From positions 1 to 54,165 of the forward strand of contig JANNYA010000045.1 of the NCBI GenBank assembly GCA_031409855.1: 54,165 nucleotides of DNA, in the 5' to 3' direction. Origin of the DNA: JANNYA01 sp031409855. Lineage in GTDB: Bacteria > Pseudomonadota > Gammaproteobacteria > Xanthomonadales > SZUA-5. The notes below the pieces were generated by a model. The model worked only from the letters and a program-made list of their open reading frames with translations. It did no database searches and had not been told where the DNA came from. Made by a program: the position numbers and the translations under genes. Below are positions 16,691 to 26,680 of this stretch, one piece after another (within the stretch, counting starts at the first letter, position 1; every line of letters starts with the position of its first letter).

Positions 16691-18216
16691 CACTTCCCTT
16701 CCTCAACAACTTCAATGGCATCGACAGCCAAATTACCCAGGAGCGTTGCCCCAACAAACGCCGAGCTAGGATCGCCATCGGTAATCGCCAGCGCGATGTG
16801 GCCAGAATCAAACTGGCCCAGCGCCGCATCAAAACTCTGCCAACGGCCAGCAATAAACGCCTGCGTCCACGCGTGCGGCACAAAAATATTGCGCTGATCT
16901 AAATACGTCGGCGCATAGGCCAAACCGCCAACGACCCGGGTGGGGATGCCAACCGCACGCCCGAGCGCTGCCAGCAGCAGCGCATGCTCAGTGCAGTCAC
17001 CGGTCTTGGAAGCGAACGCTTCCTTTGCCGACGCATACGCTGTAGACAAATTGCTGTCCGAAATATGCGCTGCAACAAAAGCTTCTAGGGCAAGCATCTG
17101 CGCCTGCGCGCCGACTTTTCCTTTGATTTGCAGCACCGCCGCTTGCTTAATTTCCGGGTCATCGCTTTGCAACCACGCGGTGGGCTTGGCAGCTAGTGCC
17201 AAATTTGCAGGCGTTTTTTCTGATGCCGCAGCAATACCGCAGCGCGCGCACACCACAATGTCAAATCCGCCTGGAACCGCACTAACACGCTGCTCGTCCG
17301 TTTGTGGCGCAAGTGTTGTGGTTTTAGTTTTCAAGCGCAAACGATAGCGCAAGGCACCTGCCAACTCCTTATCCGTCAGCGCACGCGGAGCTTTGGCGAA
17401 CTGCTCCAGAAAGAAATTGCTGGCGTCATTTGGCGCTAACGCAACAGCACGCGTGCTCGCGCTTAAGCGCATATTGAGCCCGCCGATCGCCGTGTCCACT
17501 TGATAAAGATTGAAATCCGCATCAACAAGCGCGCTGGAAGGCACATCCGTGCCGGGCAATTGCATGATTTGCTCAACTTTCAACAGCGATTTCGAGCCCT
17601 CAAAGGTGTCACTTTGTTCGCGTGCCAACACCTTGGTTTGCACCGGAAAGCTCAGCATAACGCTCGGATCAAACGCAACTAAGCGAATCGTCATCCCAGG
17701 TTTAAGTCCAGTGGCGCGCAGCTTATTGAGCAGCGCGATGGGGAAAAGCGCGTCAGGCGCAAGCTTGAGCGTACGCATCGGGCGCACCTGAGCGTTGACT
17801 GTCTCGATTATTTGGATCGTCCGATCCGCCAACACCGTGCCCTGAGTGAGCGTTTCCTGGCTACTGGCGCGGTAGCGCACCGCAAAACTCACGGGCCGCC
17901 CGGACTTGGTTTCCTCCGTCATCGTCTCGGAGTAAAGCGATGCTTTTTCGCCACCTCGGTCGATCACAATGTCCAAGGTGTCCGTCTGGCGCACGCGATC
18001 TGCCGTAAATTCAATTACTTGACGTTGATAGCCCATTTTTTTGCCGTCCACCGAGACTACAAACCAACGCGTGCTGCTTGGTGCCGGTATCGCGCTGGCT
18101 GCTGCCACCTTCGCATTGGCATCATCCTGGCCGCACCACGCGGGCACCGCAACGCTGAATAAAATCAAAGCTAACCAAGCATAGACACCGAGCTTATTTG
18201 CCGGCTTCGCAAGCAC
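16690..18216 (-). CDS. Exported transglutaminase-like domain protein
   Basis: Large periplasmic protein with a C-terminal transglutaminase-like cysteine-peptidase fold: catalytic Cys in SKTGDCTEHALLLAALGR, His in VPHAWTQ and Asp in QSFDAALGQ. The N-terminal two thirds form an all-beta region of unknown role. The start is uncertain: an ATG at 18300 opens the frame, but GTG at 18216 leaves a good signal sequence (KLGVYAWLALILFSVAVPAW) at the N-terminus and is preferred, giving 508 residues. It is first of four minus-strand genes. Confidence 0.8.
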   Translation of the reverse strand: MLAKPANKLGVYAWLALILFSVAVPAWCGQDDANAKVAAASAIPAPSSTRWFVVSVDGKKMGYQRQVIEFTADRVRQTDTLDIVIDRGGEKASLYSETMTEETKSGRPVSFAVRYRASSQETLTQGTVLADRTIQIIETVNAQVRPMRTLKLAPDALFPIALLNKLRATGLKPGMTIRLVAFDPSVMLSFPVQTKVLAREQSDTFEGSKSLLKVEQIMQLPGTDVPSSALVDADFNLYQVDTAIGGLNMRLSASTRAVALAPNDASNFFLEQFAKAPRALTDKELAGALRYRLRLKTKTTTLAPQTDEQRVSAVPGGFDIVVCARCGIAAASEKTPANLALAAKPTAWLQSDDPEIKQAAVLQIKGKVGAQAQMLALEAFVAAHISDSNLSTAYASAKEAFASKTGDCTEHALLLAALGRAVGIPTRVVGGLAYAPTYLDQRNIFVPHAWTQAFIAGRWQSFDAALGQFDSGHIALAITDGDPSSAFVGATLLGNLAVDAIEVVEEGK

Positions 18217-18621
18217 AAAGTTACTTTGAAGAAACTTCGTTTCTGCTTCGCAATTTATCCGCCTTTGGCGGATTGCTACGCTAATAACTATTTGCCACAT
18301 TTCTTAGACGTTCCTAACATTCCAGTGCCGAGTCTGCCACTACTTGAGCCCTCGAAGCGGTGCAAGACTTTGACAAATTGGCACTTATCGAGCTGGATGC
18401 CAAAAATTTACGGCACGCTTAACAAGTTGCTGATTGAATCCTCGGCCGAGGCAAACAAACCAGGCGAGCCAATTTGCGAACCGCAGTCGATTGGCAGCAA
18501 ATTTTTTGACGCCGCAAAAGTTAACGCCAAACAAAAGCCTTAACAAACATCCGCAAAAGTCTGCGTCTATTCAGGCCCGGGGCGATAGCGTCAATTCTTG
18601 CTTTAAAAGGAATCCAAGCCC
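18217..18621 (+). other. Gap with a doubtful TTG-started frame (18226-18543)
   Basis: The divergent intergenic region between the transglutaminase and DUF3108 genes. It holds a 105-codon open frame starting with TTG (product begins KKLRFCFAIYPPLADCY) that I cannot assign to a family; the composition is proline-rich and no ribosome-binding site is evident. A perfect 12-base palindrome CCTCGGCCGAGG lies at 18440-18451. This may be a gene remnant or simply open DNA. Confidence 0.25.
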
Positions 18622-19341
18622 ATGTTTCAGCCACTCAAAATCCTCGCCGTATTTGCAAGCGCGATCACCCTGAGCGCCGCTAGCTTTGCCACACCTAAGG
18701 AGTTCCGCGCGGAATATGAGCTGTATCGCAACGGCAAGCTGATGGGGTCCTCGCAGATCGCGCTCAGCAAATCGCGGCGGGGCTATCAATTTTCCACCAC
18801 CAGCGCCAGCGAAGGTGGCTGGGCTAGTTTGTTGGGTGGTGCGGAAATTAAAGAAATTAGCGAATTTAATCTCAAGGGCGACGAATTCCAGCCCATTAGC
18901 TATAGCTATCGCCAATCGGTCAGCGTCAAAACCCGTAAACGCGATATCACCTTCGATTGGAGCAAGCAATGGGCACGCGAAGATGACGGCGATAACGTCG
19001 TCAGCTACTTACTTGAGCCCGGCAGCCTAGATCGAAACCTGGTGGTATTGGCACTTGCTGAAGATTTAAAAGCGCAGCGCACCAACCTAGATCATGTGGT
19101 TGCCTACAAAGGCGAAGCGGTCAATTGGCGCTTCAAAAACGTCAATACCGAAAAGGTAAGCACGGCACTGGGCGTTATCGAAGCAAGTCGTATTGAACGG
19201 GTGCGCGAGAACAAAGAGCGCAGCACGATTAGCTGGCACGCGCCGAAGTACGACTTTTTACCGATCAAGATTCAACAGTTGGAACCGAACGGCGACAGCA
19301 TTGAAATGCGCCTAAAGCGCATGGAAATTGCGGCAAAATAG
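18622..19341 (+). CDS. DUF3108 periplasmic protein
   Basis: A 239-residue protein with a signal peptide (MFQPLKILAVFASAITLSAASFA). The body matches the DUF3108 pattern: EFRAEYELYRNGKLMGSSQIAL, YSYRQSVSVKTRKRDITFDW, then LAEDLKAQR and a final PIKIQQLEPNGDSIEMRL. The family is widespread in betaproteobacteria and predicted beta-rich; its role is unknown. AAAAGGA lies about 10 bases before the ATG. Confidence 0.85.
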   Translation: MFQPLKILAVFASAITLSAASFATPKEFRAEYELYRNGKLMGSSQIALSKSRRGYQFSTTSASEGGWASLLGGAEIKEISEFNLKGDEFQPISYSYRQSVSVKTRKRDITFDWSKQWAREDDGDNVVSYLLEPGSLDRNLVVLALAEDLKAQRTNLDHVVAYKGEAVNWRFKNVNTEKVSTALGVIEASRIERVRENKERSTISWHAPKYDFLPIKIQQLEPNGDSIEMRLKRMEIAAK

Positions 19342-19513
19342 TCGCTTTGGCTTCGACTAGCAGCACGTCAACAAAGCAATTTTGGCAACGTGCCGCTTTG
19401 AATTTGCAGAGAAGTCAATTTGCCCCGATTTCATTTTTTGATTGGCAGCAGCGTTGATCTTGAACGGTGTTAACCTCAGGGCGTGTTAGGTTTGGTTCAA
19501 TAACCTTGAAGCT

Positions 19514-22156
19514 ATGAACAGCGCTGAAAATATCAATGAACTTTATGATCAAGCTCAGGCCGCATTGGCTGGGCTTACATCAAGTAATCAATCAGCGCGA
19601 CAGGACTCGATTGACGTTTTAGCGGACGCGCTCGCTCGTATTCGCGAACTTGCGGCCACGCATGAAAATTTGCACCACGGCCTGTTACAAGCCAGCCCCG
19701 ATGCGATCACGATTCATCTGGATACCGGTGAAATTATTGACGCCAACCCGGCCGCCGAACGCATTTTTGGCTACCCACGCAATGAGCTAGTAAAGATTGG
19801 TCTAGCCGGCTTGAACCCGGCACTTAGCGCCGATCACATGGCGCTTTGGTGGCAACGCGCGGGCATCGGTGGCACGGAAGTGTCGGAGACACAAAACCGG
19901 CGCAGCGATGGCAACTTTATTCCGATCCGTGTGCGTTCGATTGCCTTTCAAGTAGGTGCACAGCGGTTTATTGCGGCTATTGCCCGCGATATCAGTGATG
20001 AAAGCGCACGTAGTAAAGCACTGGCGGAAAGCGATCAGCGCTTTAATGAGCTTTTTTCGGCAATTGATAAGGGCGTGATGATTCACAGCCCAGAACAGCG
20101 TCTGCTGGCCATTAACCCGGTGGCGCGGCGCATTTTAGATTTGCCAGCCGATTGGACGCCCGGGCACGACATTGAAGGGCTAACGAACGAGCGCTTTATT
20201 CACTTATTTGACACCAACGCCGTCGCGATTCCGCCCGAGGATGAGCCGGTCACGCGCGCAGCGCTTTACGGCGAGTCCTGCGAAAGCCGCGTGGTTGGCC
20301 TGTTGAATGTAAACACCCAGCGCTTCACCTGGCTTTCCATTTCGGTAACGCCGCAGTTTCGGGTTGAGTCCGTTGAACACGCCTGCGAGCGCCCGGTACA
20401 CCCGTTCCAAGTCATGTCTATTTTTTCCGACATCACCGAATTAAAACGCGCTGCAGAATTTTTTGAAGAAACCCAAAAGCTAGCAGGCATCGGCTGTTGG
20501 GATGCGGACGTACAAACGGGCAAGGTCTATTGGTCCGACACGATGTTTCACATGCTGGAACAACCACCCGCTGCGGCAATAGAAATCGCCCAAGCATTCG
20601 CGTGTGTACATCCAGCCGATCGGCAACGGCTAATTCCTTGGTGGGAAAGCATGCAGATCAACCCTAAGCCGATGCAAAGCGAAATGCGCCTAATCACGGC
20701 GACTAATAAAACGGTGTGGATGCGAATTTCCGGTAAGCCAAAGCTTTTAAATGGCAAACTTTGGCGCGTTGTGGGCACCTGCCAAGATATTACCGCGATC
20801 AAAATTGAGCAGGATGAACTCACCAAACGCACCCAAATGGACACCCAAACGGGTTTGATGAATCGTGCGGCGGCCTTAGCGCAGTTACAGCTCAAGCTCG
20901 ATGCGCATGCCACACCGGAAAGTCGCGAAACCCAAATCAATGAACTTTTGCCCGGCTTGATGTTGGTTGATTTAGATCGCTTACACCTATTGGAAACCAT
21001 CGTCGGTGAAGTTGCTAGCGACGCATTACTGATCGCTGCGGTTGCCCGTCTACGCGCGAATTTGCCTGCAAACGCCGATCTAGCGCGGTTTTCGGATTTA
21101 GAAATTCTAGTAATGATCGATGTCAACAGTGAGGCCGTGCTTTGGCAACACGCTGACCGTGTAAGCCACGCGTTCCGCCAACCCTTTGCCAGCGGCGGTG
21201 AAGAATTTTTGTTAAACCCTGCTATTGGCGTCGCGCGCTTCCCGAGTGACGGCAATCGTATGCCCCTGCTGTTACGCCATCTAGACGCCGCGACCAGTGA
21301 AGCTAAGCAACGCACGGGTGCCGGTTGGCAAGGGTTCTCCGCCGGTTTGGCGATGAAATTACGCCAACGCCTGCAATTGGAAGCGCAGCTGCGCAAGGCG
21401 CTTGAGCAAAACGAATTTTCGCTGCTGTATCAGCCGAAGGTGAATTTGCGCAGCGGCGAGCTTTTGGGCGTAGAAGCGCTATTACGTTGGAACAATCAAA
21501 TGTTGGGCGAGCTTTCACCGACGGTATTCGTTCCCTACGCAGAAAGCACCGGGGATATTGTGCCGATCGGCGCTTGGGTATTGCGCGAAGCCTGCCAGCA
21601 AATGCGGCTTTGGCGCGCGTCTGGGCTCAAAGTGGGGCATGTTGCGGTCAATGTCTCGTTTCGACAGTTTCTGTCCGAGCGCTTTACCCGTGATGTCAGC
21701 GATGCATTACGTGATAACGACCTGCCCGGTGACTGCCTAGAGCTGGAGCTGACCGAGCGCGTGTTTGTCGACGATGGTTTTGAGACGCAAAACACCATTG
21801 CCGACCTGCGCCGTTTGGGCGTGCGCATCGTGATCGATGATTTTGGTGAGGGCTACAGCGCGCTCGGCTATTTGCGGCGGTTGAATGTGCATGGCATCAA
21901 AATTAGCCATCACTTTATGCGCGAAATTCCACATTCCGATGTCGATACCAAAGTCTGCCGCGCGATGATTATGATGGCGGACAGCCTAGGCTTGAGCGTC
22001 GTCGCCGAAGGTGTAGAAACGCCGGCTCAATGCGATTTTTTATTGAGCTTAGGCAGCGAAGTCGCGCAAGGATTTATGTTTAGCGCACCGATTCGCGCTT
22101 CCGTGCTGCCTGAGTTTATCGCGGCTGGCGAACGTGGGCGCGCAAATTTAGAATAG
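19514..22156 (+). CDS. Triple-PAS, degenerate GGDEF, EAL c-di-GMP phosphodiesterase
   Basis: Cytoplasmic 880-residue signalling protein without membrane helices. Three PAS modules occupy about residues 60-435 (SPDAITIHLDTGEIIDANPA; GVMIHSPEQRLLAINPVA; a third ending in VVGTCQDITAIK). The next domain aligns with GGDEF, but the signature reads SDLEI, so it should not make c-di-GMP. The EAL domain is well kept (GVEALLRWN, NVSFRQF, LELELTERVF, VIDDFGEGYSALGYL, VVAEGVETPAQ, AQGFMFS), so hydrolysis is likely. One departure is KISHHF instead of the common KIDxxF. The degenerate GGDEF may sense GTP. Confidence 0.9.
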   Translation: MNSAENINELYDQAQAALAGLTSSNQSARQDSIDVLADALARIRELAATHENLHHGLLQASPDAITIHLDTGEIIDANPAAERIFGYPRNELVKIGLAGLNPALSADHMALWWQRAGIGGTEVSETQNRRSDGNFIPIRVRSIAFQVGAQRFIAAIARDISDESARSKALAESDQRFNELFSAIDKGVMIHSPEQRLLAINPVARRILDLPADWTPGHDIEGLTNERFIHLFDTNAVAIPPEDEPVTRAALYGESCESRVVGLLNVNTQRFTWLSISVTPQFRVESVEHACERPVHPFQVMSIFSDITELKRAAEFFEETQKLAGIGCWDADVQTGKVYWSDTMFHMLEQPPAAAIEIAQAFACVHPADRQRLIPWWESMQINPKPMQSEMRLITATNKTVWMRISGKPKLLNGKLWRVVGTCQDITAIKIEQDELTKRTQMDTQTGLMNRAAALAQLQLKLDAHATPESRETQINELLPGLMLVDLDRLHLLETIVGEVASDALLIAAVARLRANLPANADLARFSDLEILVMIDVNSEAVLWQHADRVSHAFRQPFASGGEEFLLNPAIGVARFPSDGNRMPLLLRHLDAATSEAKQRTGAGWQGFSAGLAMKLRQRLQLEAQLRKALEQNEFSLLYQPKVNLRSGELLGVEALLRWNNQMLGELSPTVFVPYAESTGDIVPIGAWVLREACQQMRLWRASGLKVGHVAVNVSFRQFLSERFTRDVSDALRDNDLPGDCLELELTERVFVDDGFETQNTIADLRRLGVRIVIDDFGEGYSALGYLRRLNVHGIKISHHFMREIPHSDVDTKVCRAMIMMADSLGLSVVAEGVETPAQCDFLLSLGSEVAQGFMFSAPIRASVLPEFIAAGERGRANLE

Positions 22157-22177
22157 CGCCACGCTTTGAATAAAAAA

Positions 22178-23365
22178 ATGAAAAATCAAAAAAAGCCACC
22201 ATTGGGTCAAGTCAAACTCTCAACGACGTTTAACCGTTTTTTTGAATCCGAAAAATCCAGCGGAATTTTGCTGATCGCGTGCACGATTGTTTCTTTGGCG
22301 CTAGCAAATTCAATTTTTGGCGCAAACTATTTGAATTTTTGGAAGCTGCCATTGGCCGGTTTGAGTATCGAGCATTGGGTTAACGACGCGCTGATGGCAA
22401 TATTCTTCCTGCTCATTGGCTTGGAATTGGTCCGAGAATTAAAAAGCGGTGAACTTTCCAGTATTAAAAATGCATTATTACCCATATTTGCAGCATTGGG
22501 CGGCATATGCGTACCGGCGTTGATTCATTTTAGTTTGAATTCAGGCACACCGACGCAACCGGGCATTGGGATTCCGATGGCGACGGATATTGCGTTCGCG
22601 CTTGGCGTGCTTGCACTACTGGGAAATAGAGTGCCCGCAGCCTTAAAGGTATTTTTGACGGCCGTTGCCGTAATTGATGATTTAGGCGCCATTATTGTGA
22701 TCGCGGTATTTTATACCGCCCAATTAAAAATCGCGTATTTATTGGGATCAATCGGCGTTTTCGGGTTTTTACTCGCATTAAATCGCTTCATGGGCGTTAA
22801 GTCACTGACGCCGTATCTCCTGGGCGGTATGCTAATGTGGGCTTTGATGTTCTATTCCGGCGTGCACGCAACAATTGCTGGCGTCTTATTGGCATTTGCA
22901 ATTCCATACTCGGCAAAGATTGATTACGCCCCCTCGCCTTTGCACAAGCTGGAGAATTTTCTACATAAGCCCGTTGCCTTTATTATTTTGCCGATATTTG
23001 CTTTAGCAAACACCGGAATAATTATTGATCACAATTGGGCGCACAACTTAACCAGCGCCAACAGCTTAGGGATTTACCTTGGCTTGATTATTGGAAAGCC
23101 TCTCGGGATCACTTTTATTTGTTTTGTCCTGGTCACGTTAGGCGTGTGCCGGCTTCCGTCCAATGTAAACTGGCGCTTAATTTTTGGCGCAGGAATTTTA
23201 GGTGGTATTGGATTTACCATGTCTATTTTTATTACCAACCTGGCATTTAGCACAATGCCGGATATTATTAATGCATCAAAAATGGCGATTTTGCTGGGCT
23301 CTATAATATCTGGAGTACTTGGTTTTGTTTGGCTAAAAATATTTTTGAAACCACTTGCACAATGA
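22178..23365 (+). CDS. nhaA: Na+/H+ antiporter NhaA
   Basis: Inner-membrane electrogenic antiporter for sodium and pH homeostasis. Diagnostic segments: WVNDALMAIFFLLIGLELV, PMATDIAFALGVLALLG, and the ion-binding aspartate pair in AVIDDLGAIIVIAVFYTAQ. Hydrophobic helices run through to the end. ATG at 22178 gives 395 residues; a TTG four codons upstream is also in frame. No clear Shine-Dalgarno. It follows the EAL gene by about 20 bases and may be cotranscribed. Confidence 0.95.
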   Translation: MKNQKKPPLGQVKLSTTFNRFFESEKSSGILLIACTIVSLALANSIFGANYLNFWKLPLAGLSIEHWVNDALMAIFFLLIGLELVRELKSGELSSIKNALLPIFAALGGICVPALIHFSLNSGTPTQPGIGIPMATDIAFALGVLALLGNRVPAALKVFLTAVAVIDDLGAIIVIAVFYTAQLKIAYLLGSIGVFGFLLALNRFMGVKSLTPYLLGGMLMWALMFYSGVHATIAGVLLAFAIPYSAKIDYAPSPLHKLENFLHKPVAFIILPIFALANTGIIIDHNWAHNLTSANSLGIYLGLIIGKPLGITFICFVLVTLGVCRLPSNVNWRLIFGAGILGGIGFTMSIFITNLAFSTMPDIINASKMAILLGSIISGVLGFVWLKIFLKPLAQ

Positions 23366-23425
23366 AGGTGGCATCGCGGCTGCAACGGTCAGTCCGCGCC
23401 TGATTTGATCCGCCGCATCAAGCAA

Positions 23426-26400
23426 TCAAAACAGCTCGCCCTGCCCCGCAGTCGAAACCGGACTTTTCCTTACCGGTTTAGCCTGCTTTTGCTTCGCTTC
23501 CAGCTGCTGTTGCGCGCGCAGGTAATTTTGCTGCGCCATTTCTGCCAGCTGACGCGCACGCGAGGCACGCGGATTTGGCTTTTTCTGGGCGCTGGTGCGC
23601 CGCGCGGCCATTGCCAGCTCTTGCTCTTGCGCCCTAGCGCGCTCGGCTTGGGCCACAGCCAACGTAGCAGCCTGGGCTTTGCGTTCGGCAACGATGCGTT
23701 CGGCGAAGATGGGAGCCTCCGTCAGCGCAATGCCAGCATTTGCGGCGATCCGCACGATCGCACCCCAGTTATTGCAGCTTTCCATCAATAGCGGCAGGTT
23801 CAGCGTTTGCAGCAAGGGCTGCCAAGGCAGTTGCGGCTCGTAGCGCAATTGCAGCTGCGGATTAAAGTCATAAACTCCCAGCTTTACCCGCACAAAAAGC
23901 GCGCGATTGCTGGCGTAGTTGCTTTTCACTTCATTGCGCGCGAGCACAGTCGAAACATAGCTGCGCTTACGCTGATACTCTGGGATCAAGCTGTGCGGCA
24001 AGGCATTCCAAAGCGCGAAAATAGCGGCGCTGTCAAAGCCAAGCTGGGTCTTTGGCGATAGCTGCACATGCAAATCATGCGTCAATGCAATCATGACTTG
24101 CAGCAAAAAATACTCGGACTGACGCGGCGTAAGGCGGCGCAAGCGTGCTTCGGTTTGCACGTCCAAAAACGTCGGCGCAACCATCAGCACCACCTCAAAG
24201 AGTGACTTTTCGGCATATTCTGGCGTGCGCGTCGCATGCAACAGCACCAAATGCAGCGCGGTGCGGCCGTACTGATCGCAGGCATTGACATCAGCACCGA
24301 GCGCGATCAAATTTTTCAGCAGGGGGATGTTGCCGGCCAGCGCCGCTAGCATCAGCGGCGTCAAATTCATCCGATTTCGATGATCAACGCCATATTCGCT
24401 GCATTCAAACAGCACATCTTTAGATTGACGCTGCGAATACGGCGCTAAGGCGCGCTGCCAAAGCGTGCGCGTCAGCGCGTTCATCTCCGCCATTGAGCCG
24501 AAGCGCTCATTTTGCGCCATGAATGCAACGAGCACGGGCTGATGCTGGAAGGCAGCATATTCGAGCAGCTGTTGCTTGGCTTTTTGACCCGGCACACGAT
24601 CACGAAAAACCTTGATCAGTAGCTCACGCAACGCTTTTTCGTCCTGCACGGGCCACGGCACTTTCTTAGTTTTCAAAACATCGCGGTGGATCGCCTCGGC
24701 TTGTTCATGCTTACCTTGCTGCGCCAATCGGTGCGCTTCACGCTGCCAGTCTTCGAGGCTGGACTGTTGCTTGCTTAAGCTTAGCTGTGTCGATAATTCC
24801 AGCCCCAGTAGCGCCAACAGCGGATGCTGGGTATCGCTTTCAATCAGATAAACATTTTTTAGCGCGCGTGTGACCGCGACATACAGCGCATTGACGAAAA
24901 ATTTATAGACTTCTAAAGATTTGTCTTCCTTATCTTTGGCACGTGCGTAACGCAAGTCCTCTTGTGCGAGCGCCCCAGCATCAACACCGTGCGCAATATC
25001 GGCGAACACCGCGCGCTGCTCGCTGACAAAGCGAAATAGCACGATATGTTCGTACTCCAGGCCCTTGGCCTCATGCACTGAAAACAGCAGGGGAGTGCCG
25101 AACTGCGCGCGCGCGGCGGCTTTATCTTCATCACGCAGCACCAGCACGGCAAAACGTGCGGATTGGCGCGTGTTGTCGTTCATTTCACGCAGAGTTTTGG
25201 CGTCAGCCGCCAACAGCGTGACGCTGCCCTCGCTGCCGCTGCCGGGTTGCACCAAATAGTTCGACTCGCGATCAATGGAGCCAAAGCGCGCATGTTTGAC
25301 CTTGAGGATGCGATTGGCCAATTCGGTGGTGGCGTTGGCGTTGCGAAAATTGGTGCGCAAAATGCGCAACTGTTGCCGCTGGGCTAGCTCTGGATCACGC
25401 CAAAATAGCGTTTTTACTTGGCTCCAACTGAAGAAATTCGGATGCACAATTTGGTTTGAATCGCCGCTTAAAATAAACGCACTTGGATGTTTCAGCGTTT
25501 TTAAGATCACGCTCAGCTGCGCCGCAGTCAAGTCCTGCACTTCATCGACAACCACAAAATCATAGCGCGCAGTGGCTAACGCGCCGCGTTCATGCGCTGC
25601 CAAACTCAGTTCATAGCGTGCATCAGTCTTTAAAAACGCCAGATACTTTTCAAATAGATCAAACACCGATGGCCGCAAATCTGCGCTGTAAATCGACTGT
25701 TTTATACCCAGCGCTAGATAGTCGGCGCGCGCCAAAACCGCACCCGGCTGCGCGCAAAGTACGCCGCGAAACTCCTCATACAGCTGATGCGCATCCAATT
25801 GTTTGTGCGCCTGCACGCGTGCAAACCAGCTGCGAAAGTGCGGCCAGTCGGCCTCAAGACCGTCCAAAACTTTGAGCGTTTCGAGAAATTCCCGGTAGCT
25901 TAGGAATTCGGCGTTTTGCTCGATCAAGGGCTCAGTCGCTATGTATTTTTCGCGCGCGCTACTGGTTAAGAACGCCGAATGCGTTACATACAGCACGTCC
26001 CCAGGTAGCGTCTTAAGCTTCTCCAAAATCAGCGCCGTTTTGCCGCTGCCGGCACTGCCGACAAGAATCATCGGTGTCGGGCTGTTGAAGACCTCAAATT
26101 GCGAGTCATCTAAAGACAACGGCCTATCCAGCCAAAAAATCTTAGCGCGCTCGGGATGCAGATAGCGCAGTTCAGCGATGCGCTCGTTGCTCAGTTCAGG
26201 CGCATGACTTTGCACGTTCGCTGGCGCCACAATATGTTGCTCATCGACCAGCGCGCCGCGCAAAAAGCGAGATTTTGCGTAATCATGCCCAAGCAGCACT
26301 TCTAGCATCAACACACAAAGTTCATTTTGATGCCGCACATAGGTGAAAAGCAGCCGATCCGCATAGCCCAGCTTCGCCCGATACAGCGGCCCAAAACGCT

Positions 26401-26545
26401 GCACATCGCCTTGATTCAAGCTGCGCCCGTGCAGCTTTTTAAGATCCAGCAACGCAAAGTCGGATTTGGCAAAGGCTTCTACGACTTTTTGGTAAGGCGC
26501 GCGCACGCGCTCGGTGTCAAAACCGGCATATTCAAGAATTCTCAT
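23426..26545 (-). CDS. RelE/ParE-like, UvrD-type helicase and ankyrin fusion protein
   Basis: A 1039-residue multidomain protein. Residues 1-97 have the RelE/ParE pattern: LKKLHG, then LYRAKLGYADRLLFTYV and LMLEVLLGHDYAKSRF. A superfamily 1 helicase core follows: Walker A GSAGSGKT (163-170), Walker B VVVDEVQD (331-338), motif III LSGDSNQ (359-365), VHEAKGLEYEHIVL (490-503) and motif VI YVAVTRAL (555-562). About 724-775 are ankyrin-like (NLTPLMLAALAGNIPLLKNLIALGADVNACDQYGRTALHL). The tail (about 940-1039) is a Q/K/A-rich predicted coiled coil. The architecture suggests a self-contained RNA- or DNA-targeting stress or defence protein, but no function is demonstrated by sequence. No antitoxin gene is adjacent. 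Confidence 0.85.
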   Translation of the reverse strand: MRILEYAGFDTERVRAPYQKVVEAFAKSDFALLDLKKLHGRSLNQGDVQRFGPLYRAKLGYADRLLFTYVRHQNELCVLMLEVLLGHDYAKSRFLRGALVDEQHIVAPANVQSHAPELSNERIAELRYLHPERAKIFWLDRPLSLDDSQFEVFNSPTPMILVGSAGSGKTALILEKLKTLPGDVLYVTHSAFLTSSAREKYIATEPLIEQNAEFLSYREFLETLKVLDGLEADWPHFRSWFARVQAHKQLDAHQLYEEFRGVLCAQPGAVLARADYLALGIKQSIYSADLRPSVFDLFEKYLAFLKTDARYELSLAAHERGALATARYDFVVVDEVQDLTAAQLSVILKTLKHPSAFILSGDSNQIVHPNFFSWSQVKTLFWRDPELAQRQQLRILRTNFRNANATTELANRILKVKHARFGSIDRESNYLVQPGSGSEGSVTLLAADAKTLREMNDNTRQSARFAVLVLRDEDKAAARAQFGTPLLFSVHEAKGLEYEHIVLFRFVSEQRAVFADIAHGVDAGALAQEDLRYARAKDKEDKSLEVYKFFVNALYVAVTRALKNVYLIESDTQHPLLALLGLELSTQLSLSKQQSSLEDWQREAHRLAQQGKHEQAEAIHRDVLKTKKVPWPVQDEKALRELLIKVFRDRVPGQKAKQQLLEYAAFQHQPVLVAFMAQNERFGSMAEMNALTRTLWQRALAPYSQRQSKDVLFECSEYGVDHRNRMNLTPLMLAALAGNIPLLKNLIALGADVNACDQYGRTALHLVLLHATRTPEYAEKSLFEVVLMVAPTFLDVQTEARLRRLTPRQSEYFLLQVMIALTHDLHVQLSPKTQLGFDSAAIFALWNALPHSLIPEYQRKRSYVSTVLARNEVKSNYASNRALFVRVKLGVYDFNPQLQLRYEPQLPWQPLLQTLNLPLLMESCNNWGAIVRIAANAGIALTEAPIFAERIVAERKAQAATLAVAQAERARAQEQELAMAARRTSAQKKPNPRASRARQLAEMAQQNYLRAQQQLEAKQKQAKPVRKSPVSTAGQGELF

Positions 26546-26680
26546 GATCGAATCGTAGGCTCTCGCGTGGGTTTAAGTGAAGTGAAACCTCAAATTTGCA
26601 GGCCTTAGCGACGCCGTTCGGCAATGCCATGTATCCAAGCACAGCAACATAACGGCTATTTGAGGCCATCGCTTAAGAAC

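Noticed and set aside
20548..21396. A 282-codon minus-strand frame inside the EAL protein gene
   Set aside because: The sense-strand frame has clear PAS/GGDEF/EAL motifs; the opposite frame is Ser/Arg/Cys-rich shadow.
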